From: Physcia stellaris
Lineage: Eukaryota > Ascomycota > Lecanoromycetes > Caliciales > Physciaceae
Length of the DNA: 64,000 nucleotides
Direction: 5' to 3'
Assembly (NCBI GenBank): GCA_018902385.1
Contig: JABSSW010000065.1
Location: forward strand, 84,144 to 148,143
The position numbers and the translations under genes were made by a program. How positions within the stretch are numbered: the first letter of the stretch is position 1; each line of letters starts with the position of its first letter. Below are positions 10,767 through 21,503 of this stretch, one piece after another. The notes below the pieces were generated by a model that saw only the letters and a list, made by a program, of their open reading frames with translations, made no database searches and had not been told where the DNA came from.

Positions 10767-13700
10767 ATGTCTTCACCTTTCACCATGCCTGGCTACGGCG
10801 TTCCAGATCGCGGAGCTGCTTCTTCCCCAGCTTTGGCTCCTCGGCCCATACAACCTGCTCAGCCGCCAATCCAAGGTCAAGATGGAGTGAACGTTCGGTC
10901 AATGAGATGTAAGTGTTACACCAATGTCATGTTTACCGTGTTTCCCGGCTTAGCGTCTGCTTCGAACAGTGAAAGTGCTATACACCTTCGACGATCAAAA
11001 CAAAACCAATTGCTTGGCTAGGTGGCCACAACCTCTCGACATTCGGACAGCCTACCTTGACGAGAGCCAACAGATTGGCGTCATTGAGCTGAAAACGTGC
11101 CTTAAGGCTATCGTATCGGCAAGTCCAGAAATCGTTGCCAGACTAGGTCAAGATTACACCGTCTATGCGTACGATTATTCGGAGTATGAAACCCCTCTAG
11201 TTGGCCAAGGGATGCTTTCCTGGATACTGGCTTCTTCTTCATCGACACCGTCGGCACCTGCGCATCAATCAAAAACTATGGTTACTGGACGCGTGTGTAA
11301 GGTGCTTGGGCTTTTCGGAGGTGCTTCACAAGATACGCTGGAAGTGAAACTTCGATTGGTGCCCGTTCCGACTTGCCTACAGAGCGAATACGTTGAGAAC
11401 ATGAAAAAGTACTCAGACTTAAGTAAAACCATGCCTAATGGCTTTGATTACGGCGCTTGGACTTCATTCCTTCAGGCAAATCCTGCTATCCAACAACTAG
11501 CTAACGGAAGTGGAAGCCAGACTCCCACTATTGTAGCGAACCAAAAGGAAGGCGTAGGCATCGAACATGTTCAGCGATTGCTATCTCAAGGCTCTACTTC
11601 CTTTCAGTCGAGAGATTTGCCTTTGGGCCTGCATGTGCCAACTACTGCTGGGGCGAATGTGGGTGGACAGCCTTTTCGACCCTCAAGTCCAGCGATGAGC
11701 GTTCAATCGGCCACAGCACCTGAAAAGAAGAAGCGGGGACGTCCCCCAAAGAACGGGACGAAACCAAATGGTAGCAACATTGTCGGGCAGCGGAAACCAG
11801 CCGTTAGAAAAGAGACGGTTGAGAGTGGTTATGGAAGTAATGATGACCGTCTGGAAGAGCCGTCGAGAAAGAGAGCAAAGGTCACCAAAGCCGATGTGCC
11901 AGATACTGGTGCATTTGCACAACAACCGGAGTCTCTAAGGGTCGCAGCGAGCACAGCAGCTTCTCTTCGTATGCATCAACCAAGCGCAATCAGACCGTCA
12001 GCTAATTTAGCCAACTCGCTTGAGGCTCCCCCTCGAGTGCCTACGCCTATTGCAAACCCTCTAACCCAACCGAGAAGGCCAGCACTACCGACTGCTCGTA
12101 GTAGTCTTCGTCAGGAATCAGTGGTCATCAACGAATCGACATATGAATCACCCTATGCACCCTCAGAGAATGGTACGAAGCCACCCGAGTCAGCCGCGAC
12201 CTCTCCAGAAGCCAGCCGGGCTGATAGCCTGGGAGACACGCCAGCAGATATCACCTCGTCTCCTCCAGTCTACCGAGGCACATCTACTGCTCCCTCCAGC
12301 CCGAGGCTTCCTGTGCTCCCTCGAGAAATCGATTCTGGCTTTATGAGTGGCTCCCTTGACGACTTGTTTGGCGAAGACGAACTACGCCCGGTAGACGAAG
12401 AGGACCTTGAGATTGTCTCACAGTACTGCAAACGCTCGGATTTTCCAGCTGCACCCACAATCCCAACAGAACCTGTAGATCTACCTAAAGCACCATCCCA
12501 GTGTGCAGAATCGACGCAAGCAGATGAAAAGGCAAAAGCCATCTCAAGGCAGTCGGCAAGGAGCGCAGTGGGTTTGGGAAGAACAGCGTCTTCCGGGAAT
12601 CTCCCTCGGCCATCAGCTGCCGCTAGTGATCCAGTACGGCCGTCAAAGCTTCACCGTTCCCAATCCTGGGCAGGCCACCAATTACCACATCCCACCTCTG
12701 ATGTATCCATACCAGACGATAATGACAATCTTAAAGTGTCAACCAAGCGGGCTCGCAGAGATAGTGGGGCAGAGGCGCAGAGTAAGAAAGAAAAGATTCA
12801 GAGTAGGCTTAAAACAGCAATTGCAGCCGGAGATGTTCCACCATATTGCGATAACTGTGGAGCGATTGAGACGCCTACCTGGAGGAAAGCATGGGCGAAA
12901 ACTCACAGCGGGACGCCAGAGTATGTCCGTTTATCCGACGAAGAGGGTGGCATTATTGCTTGGCAGAATTTACAGACAGACGAGAATGGGACAGTTTGTC
13001 TTTACCGTATCTTCAAGAAGTCTTTGCTGAGTGGTGACGAGGGTTTCACCGCGATCCTCTTATGCAATCGTGAGTACCTTCCAGACATCATGTTATATGA
13101 GCTAACGCCTGTTTAAGCTTGTGGTCTGTTCCTCCACAAACGAAAATGCATGCGCCCCAAAGAGAATTGGGAGAAGGCACAGAAGGATGCCGATAGGAGG
13201 CGTAAGAGGTCGAGCCAGAAGAAAGCGGAAAGGGGTTCAATTCCCAATCATCGTGGTAGCGATGCCTCTCAAGGTCTTGGGGATGGCCAATCCAACGCTC
13301 CGTCTCCGGCGCCGGGGCCCACGGACGGTGCTGCAGAAGAGAATGCTAATTCACTGTCTCCTCAATTACCAGTCTTTCGGAAACCTAGAGCCTTGAGTGT
13401 ACAATTGAGCCCGGTGACGAGGGAGAATAATCATCCTGAGGCCTCTGCAGTCCTCGCGTTACAGAGGGCCATACAATCATCTCCTGCACGACTCAACGGT
13501 ACCCAAAGTGCCCCAATAGACGTTGAGCAGCTCACTCCTAAGCCGACGAGGAGACTGCTGTTCCCTTCGCCACCAAAGGTCGATACAACGAAGGTAACGG
13601 GTGTGGGTACCCTACCTCCAGCTAGGAACTTAAACTCTGTGGGCTCTCATCACCAAGATTCCTTGAGTTCAGCCTGTCAAGACACCAATGATAAGGAGAA

Positions 13701-14331
13701 CCAACCACCACCTCCTGAGGAAGATGGCCCTATTTTGGATGGTCTATTTGAAGATGGAGGACTGAACCAACGTCCGACAACTCCAACTCCCACCAATAAA
13801 TCTCAAGACAGCGGTACGTTCAAGACGCCGAAAAACAACGTTACGCCTCATCGCCTTCCGCCTACGACCGGCGACTTCTTCTCGTCAACTGCAAAAGCGA
13901 TTTTACAGCATCCAATTACCCCAAAACGCAATGCTAGATCATCTAGTAGCCAACCTCTTGGTGAAATTACCCCCTTCACCGCCCACCTAAACCAGCTGTT
14001 CTCTGAAGCCAATGGAAGTCCGTCAGCTGACTTCGACTTCCCCTCTCTTCCATCATTACACAACACCCCTGGTCGTATGGGCAATGATTACAGCTTCGGT
14101 GACTTCGACTCACAGGACTTTTTCAGCACTGATGCACCAATGCCGAGCAGTCCCCCTGTGTGGTTCGGAGTTTACGAAGACCCTGATGAAGAGGAGACGA
14201 ACGGATTACTCACTGACTATCAGGGGCCAGAAGATGAAGGAATGACTAACACTTCAAAGCAGCTCCGAACAGCAGATTTAGCGATTGACGAGCATGGACG
14301 AGCGAGTGTAGATACTGGAGCGATGGCATAG
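10767..14331 (+). CDS. SPT21: SPT21/Ams2-type transcription regulator with GATA-like zinc finger
   Basis: Likely regulator of histone gene transcription, acting in the nucleus. Three exons, 10767-10908, 10970-13069 and 13118-14331, give 1151 residues. The N-terminal domain common to SPT21 and Ams2 starts at LKVLYTFDDQNKTNCLARW and runs to about residue 170. A basic AT-hook-like KKRGRPPKNG sits near 250. The zinc finger has CDNCGAIETPTWRKAW near residue 675 and CNPCGLFLHKRKCMRPKENW near 748; the second Cys pair is split by the intron at 13070-13117, which confirms the splice. The long loop between Cys pairs is typical of this family. The rest is Ser/Pro-rich and disordered. Start: two in-frame ATGs lie at 10767 and 10785; the first was chosen. 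Confidence 0.88.
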
Positions 14332-14692
14332 TGTAAAGAACGGTCTTGATGAGAAAAGACTTGACAATAGATGAAAAGACTATAAGCGTTCTTTCCTCTT
14401 TTATGCATAGCCAGGCCTGTAGGATAGATACCCTTAGAAGTTATGAAGGTGCTTCAAGTTTGAGCGGGTAGAGCCTCTTGCCCTGGGTGTAAACGTATCA
14501 GAAATTCACCGTACTCGCAATATCTTTTGTGCGTACTTCTTTTAATGTTTGTCACTGATCCGCCGGGTATAGCCTCGACCTGAGACATTTCACATTCCTA
14601 TTCTCATCGTATCTTCGAAACCCTCTCTTACATGACACTGGACATCCAGAAGCATTGAGTATCATAAGACATCCACTTCGACGAGCGCTCGT
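14332..14692. other. Convergent 3' intergenic region
   Basis: Between the SPT21 stop and the RFA3 stop, holding both 3' UTRs. Nothing else recognised. Confidence 0.45.
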
Positions 14693-15151
14693 TCACTCAT
14701 TGCTTTCGTAGAATATCTCTTTGTATCGGTGTGTTGCATCCACCACGGCATCAACAGCCTTGAAGTCTGTCACGAGGGATCATGTCAGTATAGCATTCAA
14801 GAGAGCTTGCATCACCATCGAACTACGTACCGATGCCTGTGCCAAAGTCGGTAGCTTGGAACACTCTGATACTAAGGTCTTGTTGAACCTTGCCCACGAC
14901 CTCGACTGCATTGTTGGGCGCTAGATGACAGTCCTATCAACATACATGTAGTCAGCAATCCCAGCCTCCCAACACTGAGTGTGAGAACAGATTCCACATA
15001 CACGGTTCAGATGAACGTTTATGGAGCCATTGGCGTCAATGAGAGCGGTTTCGCCCCGCAGCGAGACGACTTTACCGAGGATGCGCACAGTCTGGTTCAT
15101 AAACCTCTCGAGGTATTGAGCGTTGATGCGGGGAGTGGCCTCTGTCGCCAT
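14693..15151 (-). CDS. RFA3: Replication protein A 14 kDa subunit
   Basis: Smallest subunit of the single-strand DNA-binding complex RPA, used in replication and repair. Three exons, 15004-15151, 14831-14920 and 14693-14766, encode 103 residues. The OB-fold starts ATPRINAQYLERFMNQTVRI, continues GKVVSLRGETALIDANGSIN, then NNAVEVVGKVQQDLSIRVFQ and ATDFGTGIDFKAVDAVVDAT, ending HRYKEIFYESNE. These are the family's conserved strands, and the phases agree. The acceptor of exon 2 (after CTAG at 14921) gives a Pro-Pro join; a slightly different acceptor would change only two residues. Confidence 0.9.
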
Positions 15152-16093
15152 TTTGACGGATCCTGGACGGACTGCTGAAGATCACGAAAGAGTGATAGAG
15201 GGGTGCTTGAATCCCATGCATTCTAACGCGAAAGCTTTGGAGGATCGCGCGATCACGTGCTCTGACTAATGTGACAGCCCAGACATGATTTTATCCACGA
15301 CCTTGTGGAACATGTTTTGTTGTCACCTCTTTACTTTCTTTTCGCATAGTCTCTTGGATATCTACAGCCCTCCATGCAAACACGAATGATAACGGCTTAC
15401 GGTATACAGATCAGCCTGAGGGGAGTCGCAAGAGCAGCGGTCTGGCTGGAGTTATCGAAAAGGGACTTGTCCAACCGAGACACTTCAATCCACAGATCAC
15501 TACGGAGTACCGACCAGCCACCGTTAAATCCTACTGACATCAATTGATCGTCATGCTGCCAACATACCATACTTTTCCGAGCCCCGCTGGAAGTCCCGGC
15601 GGGGGTGGACTTGCAGGCGGATTCTGACCTTCCTTTTCTGGCATCTGGTGACATGCTTCACATCCTATATCGTACAGCAAACTCCATGACCCAGCTGGAA
15701 ATCTTATCATGATATTAGCAAACTCACTTTTCGATATGCCGAGCAGCTGTTACCCCACTTTATCCGCCCACAAACAATGCAGGGAAGTAGTCAGGTATAC
15801 TGCAGGCCCTGCTCCCCCAGGACATTGTTACGAAAAGGGCAGGTACTGCGACCGAGGCTCGTCACACTCTTCGCTGGTGCAGGGGAGTTCGTGCCTGCCC
15901 CGGCAGCACAATCAGTAATGGGTGTAATTAGTGGTTACGCATTGTCTTTGGACCTCTGGAGGATTGTAGGTTCGGACGTAGCAGGAAGCTTTGGTGTTCT
16001 CTTATATCCTTCCTTCTTCCCCTCCCACCGTCCCAAGTATTCCTCGTTGGCCCTCTCTTTTTGAATCGTAAGTCAAAGGCCTTGCTCTTCGGA
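15152..16093. other. Divergent intergenic region
   Basis: The 942 bp between the RFA3 start and the carboxypeptidase start. An open frame on the minus strand (15397-15654) has no recognisable homology or codon logic. A pyrimidine-rich tract at about 16000-16060 precedes the carboxypeptidase gene, as is common before fungal starts. Confidence 0.4.
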
Positions 16094-17916
16094 ATGTCTC
16101 GAGTTTACACTTTCGTCACACTGACGCTTAGCGTGTTCTCATTTCCTTCATCTAGTCATGCTCTTCCCAAGCTTGGTAACAGACAAGTTCCTGCAAATGC
16201 CACAGGCGTGACTACGATCACTGCACCCAGTGGAGCCCAAATCAGATACAAAGAGCCCGGAAAAGCTGGTGTTTGTGAAACAACACCGGGCGTAAATTCC
16301 TACTCAGGCTATATCGACCTTGCCCCAGACGCGCATACCTTCTTTTGGTTTTTCGAAGCCCGTCATGACCCGGCGAATGCACCTCTCACACTCTGGCTGA
16401 ACGGCGGGCCCGGAAGTGACTCGCTCATCGGGCTGTTCCAAGGTAGGCATCGTGAATGAGGATGCTACGGATAGTGCGATATTGACTGAAGCCTAGAGCT
16501 TGGACCCTGCAACGTGACCGAGAACCTGACTACGCAAGTCAACCCATATTCATGGAGCGAAGCTTCGAACATGCTCTTCCTTTCACAGCCGCTGGGGGTA
16601 GGGTTTTCTTATTCGGAAGAGGAGCTTGGCAGTCTCAATCCATTTACTGGAGAACAAGAAAATTCAAGCTATGGCATTTCTGGGCGATATCCAGTTATCA
16701 ATGCGTCTCTCTTGGACACGACAGACCTTGCTGCAGTAGCAGCGTGGCACGTTCTGCAGGGTTTTCTAAGTGCTCTTCCACAGTTGGATGCTGGAGCCGG
16801 AGCGCCACTGAACAAGACCTTCAACTTGTGGACCGAATCCTATGGTGGACACTATGGCCCTGCTTTCTCTAATTACTTCTACGAGCAGAACCAGATGATC
16901 GCCAACGGGACGGCAAACGGAACCCACCTCAATTTCGAAACCCTAGGACTTATAAATGCTATCATTGACGAGTACATCCAAGCGCCCTTCTACCCCGAGT
17001 TTGCCGTCAATAATACATACGGGATTAAAGCCGTCAACGACACCGTGTACGACTTCATGAAGTTCGCATGTTACGCAGAAGATTTTGGATGTTTAGCCCA
17101 AGTGGACCTCTGCCGTCAGGTCAACCGATCCACAACTGTGGGACAACTCATCTGCGAACAAGCTACGGATCAATGCAGGACAAACGTCGAAGGTCCTTAC
17201 TACACCTACGGTGGGCGCGGTGTCTATGATATTCGCCATCCTTATGATGATCCAACCCCGCCAACGTATTTCGAGGATTACCTGAACCTTGCCCCGGTGC
17301 AAAACGCCGTTGGTGTGAACCTCAACTACACCGAAAGCAATGCCGATGTGTACTATGCCTTCTCGATCACTGGAGATTTCGTCTATCCGACATATATTCA
17401 GGATCTTGAGATGGTCATTGACAACGGCGTCCGCGTCAGCTTGATCTACGGTGATGCTGACTACATATGCAACTGGTTTGGAGGGCAAGCGGTTTCTCTA
17501 GCTGTGAACCACACCAATAAAGAGGCGTTCGCTGCAGCTGAATATGCTCCTTTCGTTGTCGACGGAGTAGAATACGGTGAAGTCAGACAAGTTAAAGGTT
17601 ACAGCTTCACCCGGATGTACGAGGCAGGTCACGAAGTGTAAGTTTTAATCTACTATAGCATACAAGTGGTTTTACTAATCTACTTCCCAGGCCGTTCTAC
17701 CAGCCCATAGCAGCACTGGCCTTGTTTGAACGAGCACTCGGAAATTTGGATATTGCTACAGGCACTTCGACAGTTGATGACTCATATGGCACGACTGGTG
17801 AAGCGTCTGCAACCCATACCGAGAGTTTCGTACCACTGCCAACTACGAGTGCTGCAGCGAGCGGAACAGCTAGCGGCATTGATGTGCCTGCATCAGCTTC
17901 GACTGGAACCTATTGA
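16094..17916 (+). CDS. Secreted serine carboxypeptidase (S10 family)
   Basis: Removes C-terminal residues from peptides, probably extracellular or vacuolar. Three exons, 16094-16442, 16497-17637 and 17691-17916, give 571 residues. A signal peptide covers about residues 1-24 ([17 protein letters not shown], then a polar cleavage region). Family motifs: [19 protein letters not shown] for substrate binding, the nucleophile Ser in [11 protein letters not shown] near residue 231, the acid Asp in [10 protein letters not shown] near 435, and the His in YEAGHEVPFYQP near 492, split by the second intron. Many N-glycosylation sequons (NVT, NLT, NAS, NGT, NYT) are present. The C-terminal 60 residues are Ser/Thr/Ala-rich and may be O-glycosylated. 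The variant GGPGSDS in place of GGPGSSS is common in fungal members. Confidence 0.92.
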
Positions 17917-18239
17917 ATACCAAACAGATGTAAAAGTAATACGCCGCATACTTGAAGATCCTAGGCTTAGCAAAGTATAACGCTTGGAATGTATATAGTT
18001 TGAAATCAAGACAAAATTATATTCAAGCTTCAAGTCCTCTTGTTAGCAGGCCTATTGAACGCTACAAACAGTATTGGCTGAAGCTAATTGGATGATCCGT
18101 TGAAAAAGGATTAAGAAACATCGGCCATGTCATCTGGCCCAAGCTATCTCCTCCATGTATCAAGGTTTTTACAGCAATATCAGGGTATCAAGAGCAATTC
18201 CACGAAACATCAAATCCCCTCGGCTCCAGCACCGATTAA
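17917..18239. other. Convergent 3' intergenic region
   Basis: Between the stop of the carboxypeptidase gene and the stop of the Alb1-like gene. No further signal seen. Confidence 0.4.
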
Positions 18240-18926
18240 TCACAACTCCTCCTCGTCTTCTCCAGCAACTCCTGGCACTAGCCCAATTGCCTCGTTGCCA
18301 TCTCCATTCCTAACCTCAGCACTAATACCCGCCATCCGAATCTCCCTATCAACTTCATCCCCCATCTCCTCTTCATCACTACTCGCTCCACCCTCCCCAT
18401 TTCTCATCCCCTCCCCCTTCCCCCGTACATCCTCCCACCCCTCCTTCGCCAGCTCCTCCCCCTTCACAGGTATCACCCTCCTCTTCGCCTTCCCCCTCTC
18501 CCCCACCCCAACCTCAGCAGCCTCAGCATTAACATCCTCCCACCCCCTCCTCCTCTCCCTCCTCGCGCCCCCGCGCCGTCGACTCCCCTCCACCTTTTTC
18601 ACGACTCGCTCCCCGAACGCCTCGGCTTTGGAGATCGCTTGCAGGCGCCGGATGCGCTGCTGGCGTTTCAGGGGCTTGGATTTGGGGTTTTTGGGTTTGG
18701 TTATTGAGCCCGAGAGGACTGTGGAGGTCGTTTTGGGTAGATGGGGGAGGAAGGAAGGTGCTTGGATGTCGATGTGGATGTGGTGGGGAGAGGTGGGGAG
18801 GGCATGCGGCGGGAGGAGCGGGAGTTGGGTTTTCCTTTGGGGGTTTGGTCAGTTTGGAGGAGCTGGGGTGGGGGTGGAAAGGTAGATACCGTTTGTGGTG
18901 TGCTTTTTCTTTGCGACTTTTGCCAT
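18240..18926 (-). CDS. Probable Alb1-like pre-60S biogenesis factor, frame break near N-terminus
   Basis: Highly basic and acidic nuclear-type protein. The start MAKVAKKKHTTN is followed by an intron and a basic NSRSSRRMPSP segment that resembles the SRAARR motif of Alb1, the shuttling factor of the Arx1-containing pre-60S particle. The main body reads TTSTVLSGSITKPKNPK, then KPLKRQQRIRRLQAISKAEA and RRERRRGWEDVNAEAAEVG, and ends in an acidic tail GEDEEEL. The N-terminal segment and the body lie in different frames (-1), with no donor site between them to explain it; C-rich homopolymers around 18795-18825 are the likely place of a missing base. The resemblance to Alb1 is based on the basic coiled segment and the WE(D/E)(V/L)N motif, so the name is tentative. 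The N-terminal exon structure is unresolved. Confidence 0.5.
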
Positions 18927-19399
18927 TTTTGAATTGTGGGGGGGTGCTGAGGACTGCTCGTTTGGGTTGGAATGGGTGAAGGGGTACTTTTGCTGATGGC
19001 GAGATTGAGTTCAGTGGTGGATTAGGATTTGGGTGGACTTCGGAGAGGTAGCGTTTTGTGGGTTCGAGATTTTGTGGGAGCTTGATGTGGGTCTGGTATT
19101 TAGCACCAGGACCGAAATTCAATTATCGACGATAGCAGATCAGATTATCGAGCATTGTTTCGGCTTAGGACGGGCCTTTTTGTGCGGTGTATAAGGAATG
19201 GCAATGATACTTAAAGGTTCGTCGACCGGCTGGATGAACTTAAAGGGCTCTCAACTCTCAAGAGCTAAATAGTAATAGCGACATAAACATGAAATAACAA
19301 GGCCTGAAGATTCTACATAGCTATCCCATGACTACATGTATTCCCGCTCTCTTCTCTATCCTCGGAATCTTCCAACCGAAAATCTCTTCTCCAGGCTAT

Positions 19400-19565
19400 C
19401 GCTCAAGGCGCGAGCATGATGAAAAAGTATTGCGGACCATCAAAAATTGCGCCAGCGAAGTACCCGAAGGTAATTCGATAACTCTTGCCTCCGCGATGTG
19501 CAATGCAGGGCTCGAATCATAGCAGACCGTCTTTTTGATCACGGTTGCTCCAACAAGGTAAGTAT
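19400..19565 (-). ncRNA. U1 spliceosomal snRNA
   Basis: Read on the minus strand from 19565: the 5' end ATACTTACC is the exact 5' splice site recognition sequence. Stem-loop 1 is ACCGT, loop GATCAAAAAG, ACGGT, matching the U1-70K loop consensus closely. Stem-loop 2 has the U1A-type loop ATTGCACATC. Stem-loop 3 has a TTCG tetraloop (TACC TTCG GGTA). The Sm site is GCAATTTTTGATGG at about 19436-19449. A short hairpin GCTC/GAGC follows at 19401-19415. The 3' end is approximate. A TATA-like TATATAAA lies about 35 bp upstream of the 5' end (19600-19607). No protein frame fits this region. Confidence 0.88.
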
Positions 19566-19599
19566 GAAGAAGGAAAATTGAGTAGTGGGGAGAAGAGGC

Positions 19600-19607
19600 T
19601 TTATATA
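19600..19607 (-). promoter_or_regulatory. TATA-like element of the U1 snRNA gene
   Basis: TATATAAA on the minus strand, about 35 bp before the first base of the U1 RNA, at the spacing expected for an snRNA core promoter. Confidence 0.55.
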
Positions 19608-19809
19608 TTGCGGGAGAGTGCCGGGTAGCTGTGGTGAAGCTAGGGATCGCGCTAAGGTACTTCGATTTTTGAGCTTGTCTCTGGTTAGCATCTTCAGTGA
19701 ATCTCTACAGATTTAATTTGAATACTCCGCACGAACCTTCCATGTGCTGTTGTTGAACTATAGAAACCATGACTCCACAGTAGTACATAAAAACGATCAT
19801 CTATCTACC

Positions 19810-21363
19810 ATGGCGTCCAAGCGGATGACCGCAAACCCCATAAAACCAGCTCGCTACCGCCCCGGCAAACCCGTCGCCGAGGAACACTCTTCATCCGAAG
19901 AAGAAGATGACGATTCTCAAGAAGAAGACATTGAACAGACCGCCCCTCCTCCCTCAGCACCCCCACCAAAAGCAAGCTCCTTCCCCTCAGAAGCAACCCG
20001 CATAGCCAGCAACCTCAAAAAAGTCGATCTAAATGAACGGCGCAAGCAAGCTGCCGCAGAAGAGGCCGCGAGATTAGAAGCTGAGAAAGCTGCGCGCGCA
20101 AAGGAGGAAGAAGGTTTCGTGACCGAGGAAAGTGAAGAGGAGGAGGGCAGTGGAGATGAAGAAGAGGGAAGTGAGAGCGGGAGTGAGGAGAGCAGCAGTG
20201 AGGATGAGGCGCCAAAGGTTCTTTTGCGGCCTACGTTTATCAAGAAGGGCCAACGTAAAGAGGACGTTGTAGCTGCGTCAGCCGCAAAGGACGAGGAGCA
20301 AGCCTGGGCGGAAGACGAGGCACGCCGGAAAGAGAAAGCTAATTCCCTTGTCCAAGCGCAATTGGAGAAGAACGCTGCTGCGAAAGCTGCGGGCAAGAAG
20401 TATTGGGATGACGATGAGGACGAGGAAGCCGATCAAGTCGACGACACCGATGGCCTTGATCCAGAGACGGAGCGAGCTGCTTGGAAGCTTCGTGAGCTGA
20501 AGCGGGTGAAGAGAGGTCGCGAAGCCATTGAAGTTGCGGAGAAGGAGCGCGAGGAAGTCGAGCGCCGGCGGAACCTAAGCAAGGAGGAGAGGGAGGCTGA
20601 GGACGCCGAGCATCTAGAGCGACAAAAAGAGGAGAGGGAGGGTAAGGGCAAGATGGGCTTCATGCAAAAGTATTTTCACAAGGGCGCTTTCTTCCAAGAC
20701 GATGCGAAGGCTGAAGGGCTGGATCGAAGAGATATCATGGGCAGTCGGTATCAGGATGATGTGGTCAATCGGGAGCTGCTGCCACAGTACATGCAGATTC
20801 GAGACATGACGAAGCTGGGTAGGAAGGGCAGAACGAAGTACAAAGACCTGAAAACCGAGGATACAGGTCGCTGGGGCTCTTTCGAGCGAAAAGGCCCACG
20901 CAATGCAGACGGGACCATCGACGAGAGATTTCAACCCGAAAGAAATAGCGGAAGAGAAGGACCGTCTGGTGCAAACACCATGCCGGTTGGTGAGAGACGC
21001 AAGGCGCCGGAGGGGGCTCCGGAGGGACCCAAAGGACGTGATATAGAACCTGGGCGAAGACCAGAAGATCGAGACCATAGAGATTCGTACACGCCTAACC
21101 GGGAAGCAGAGCGAAGAAGAGACGATAGAGATCGAAGGGATTCGTATGACGCAGGTCGAGACGGTCGATCTCGATATTCAGATGACAGAAGAAGCCGACG
21201 CAGCCCCCGAAGACGATCATATTCCCGCTCGTACTCAAGATCAAGGTCACCGTCACCGCGGAGAGACCGGTATCGAGACGACAGAAGCCGGCGGAAACGG
21301 AGCCCTTCTCCATACCATGACCGCTACGCATCCGATAAAAGGCGGAGGGTAGATACCAGATAA
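19810..21363 (+). CDS. MFAP1-family spliceosomal protein with RS-like tail
   Basis: Microfibrillar-associated protein 1 homologue, a component of the spliceosomal B complex. Single exon, 517 residues, started at MASKRMTANPIKPARYRPGK. Residues 1-160 contain acidic stretches; 85-300 are charged and likely coiled-coil (AARLEAEKAARAKEE, ERKKEREEVERRR type). The conserved C-terminal domain includes MGFMQKYFHKGAFFQDD, then RRDIMGSRYQDDVVNRELLP, and TKLGRKGRTKYKDLKTEDTG. After this comes an extension of about 130 residues rich in Arg, Asp and Ser with RSRSPSPRR and RRSPRRRSYSRSYSRSRSP, an RS-like tail that ends KRRRVDTR. Many MFAP1 proteins stop soon after the conserved domain, so the tail is a notable addition, fitting a splicing role. 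Confidence 0.93.
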   Translation: MASKRMTANPIKPARYRPGKPVAEEHSSSEEEDDDSQEEDIEQTAPPPSAPPPKASSFPSEATRIASNLKKVDLNERRKQAAAEEAARLEAEKAARAKEEEGFVTEESEEEEGSGDEEEGSESGSEESSSEDEAPKVLLRPTFIKKGQRKEDVVAASAAKDEEQAWAEDEARRKEKANSLVQAQLEKNAAAKAAGKKYWDDDEDEEADQVDDTDGLDPETERAAWKLRELKRVKRGREAIEVAEKEREEVERRRNLSKEEREAEDAEHLERQKEEREGKGKMGFMQKYFHKGAFFQDDAKAEGLDRRDIMGSRYQDDVVNRELLPQYMQIRDMTKLGRKGRTKYKDLKTEDTGRWGSFERKGPRNADGTIDERFQPERNSGREGPSGANTMPVGERRKAPEGAPEGPKGRDIEPGRRPEDRDHRDSYTPNREAERRRDDRDRRDSYDAGRDGRSRYSDDRRSRRSPRRRSYSRSYSRSRSPSPRRDRYRDDRSRRKRSPSPYHDRYASDKRRRVDTR

Positions 21364-21503
21364 TACTCCCAATAAAAGCCTTCAAATCCATTCCATTCCC
21401 AGCTCCTCGCTATGCAAGTGATACCAACGCCTTTCAATGCCACCGTCCCTTAAACCCCATCCCACACCCTTCTCCCCAGCCCTTCTCCCCACTTGTCCCC
21501 TCC

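Noticed and set aside
13230-13250. B-box-like GGTTCAATTCC inside SPT21
   Set aside because: It lies in a coding exon with no A-box or cloverleaf around it; chance match.
18127-18885. Plus-strand open frame of 252 residues, Ser/Pro-rich
   Set aside because: It is the complement of the Lys/Arg/Glu-rich Alb1-like gene; composition explains the lack of stops.
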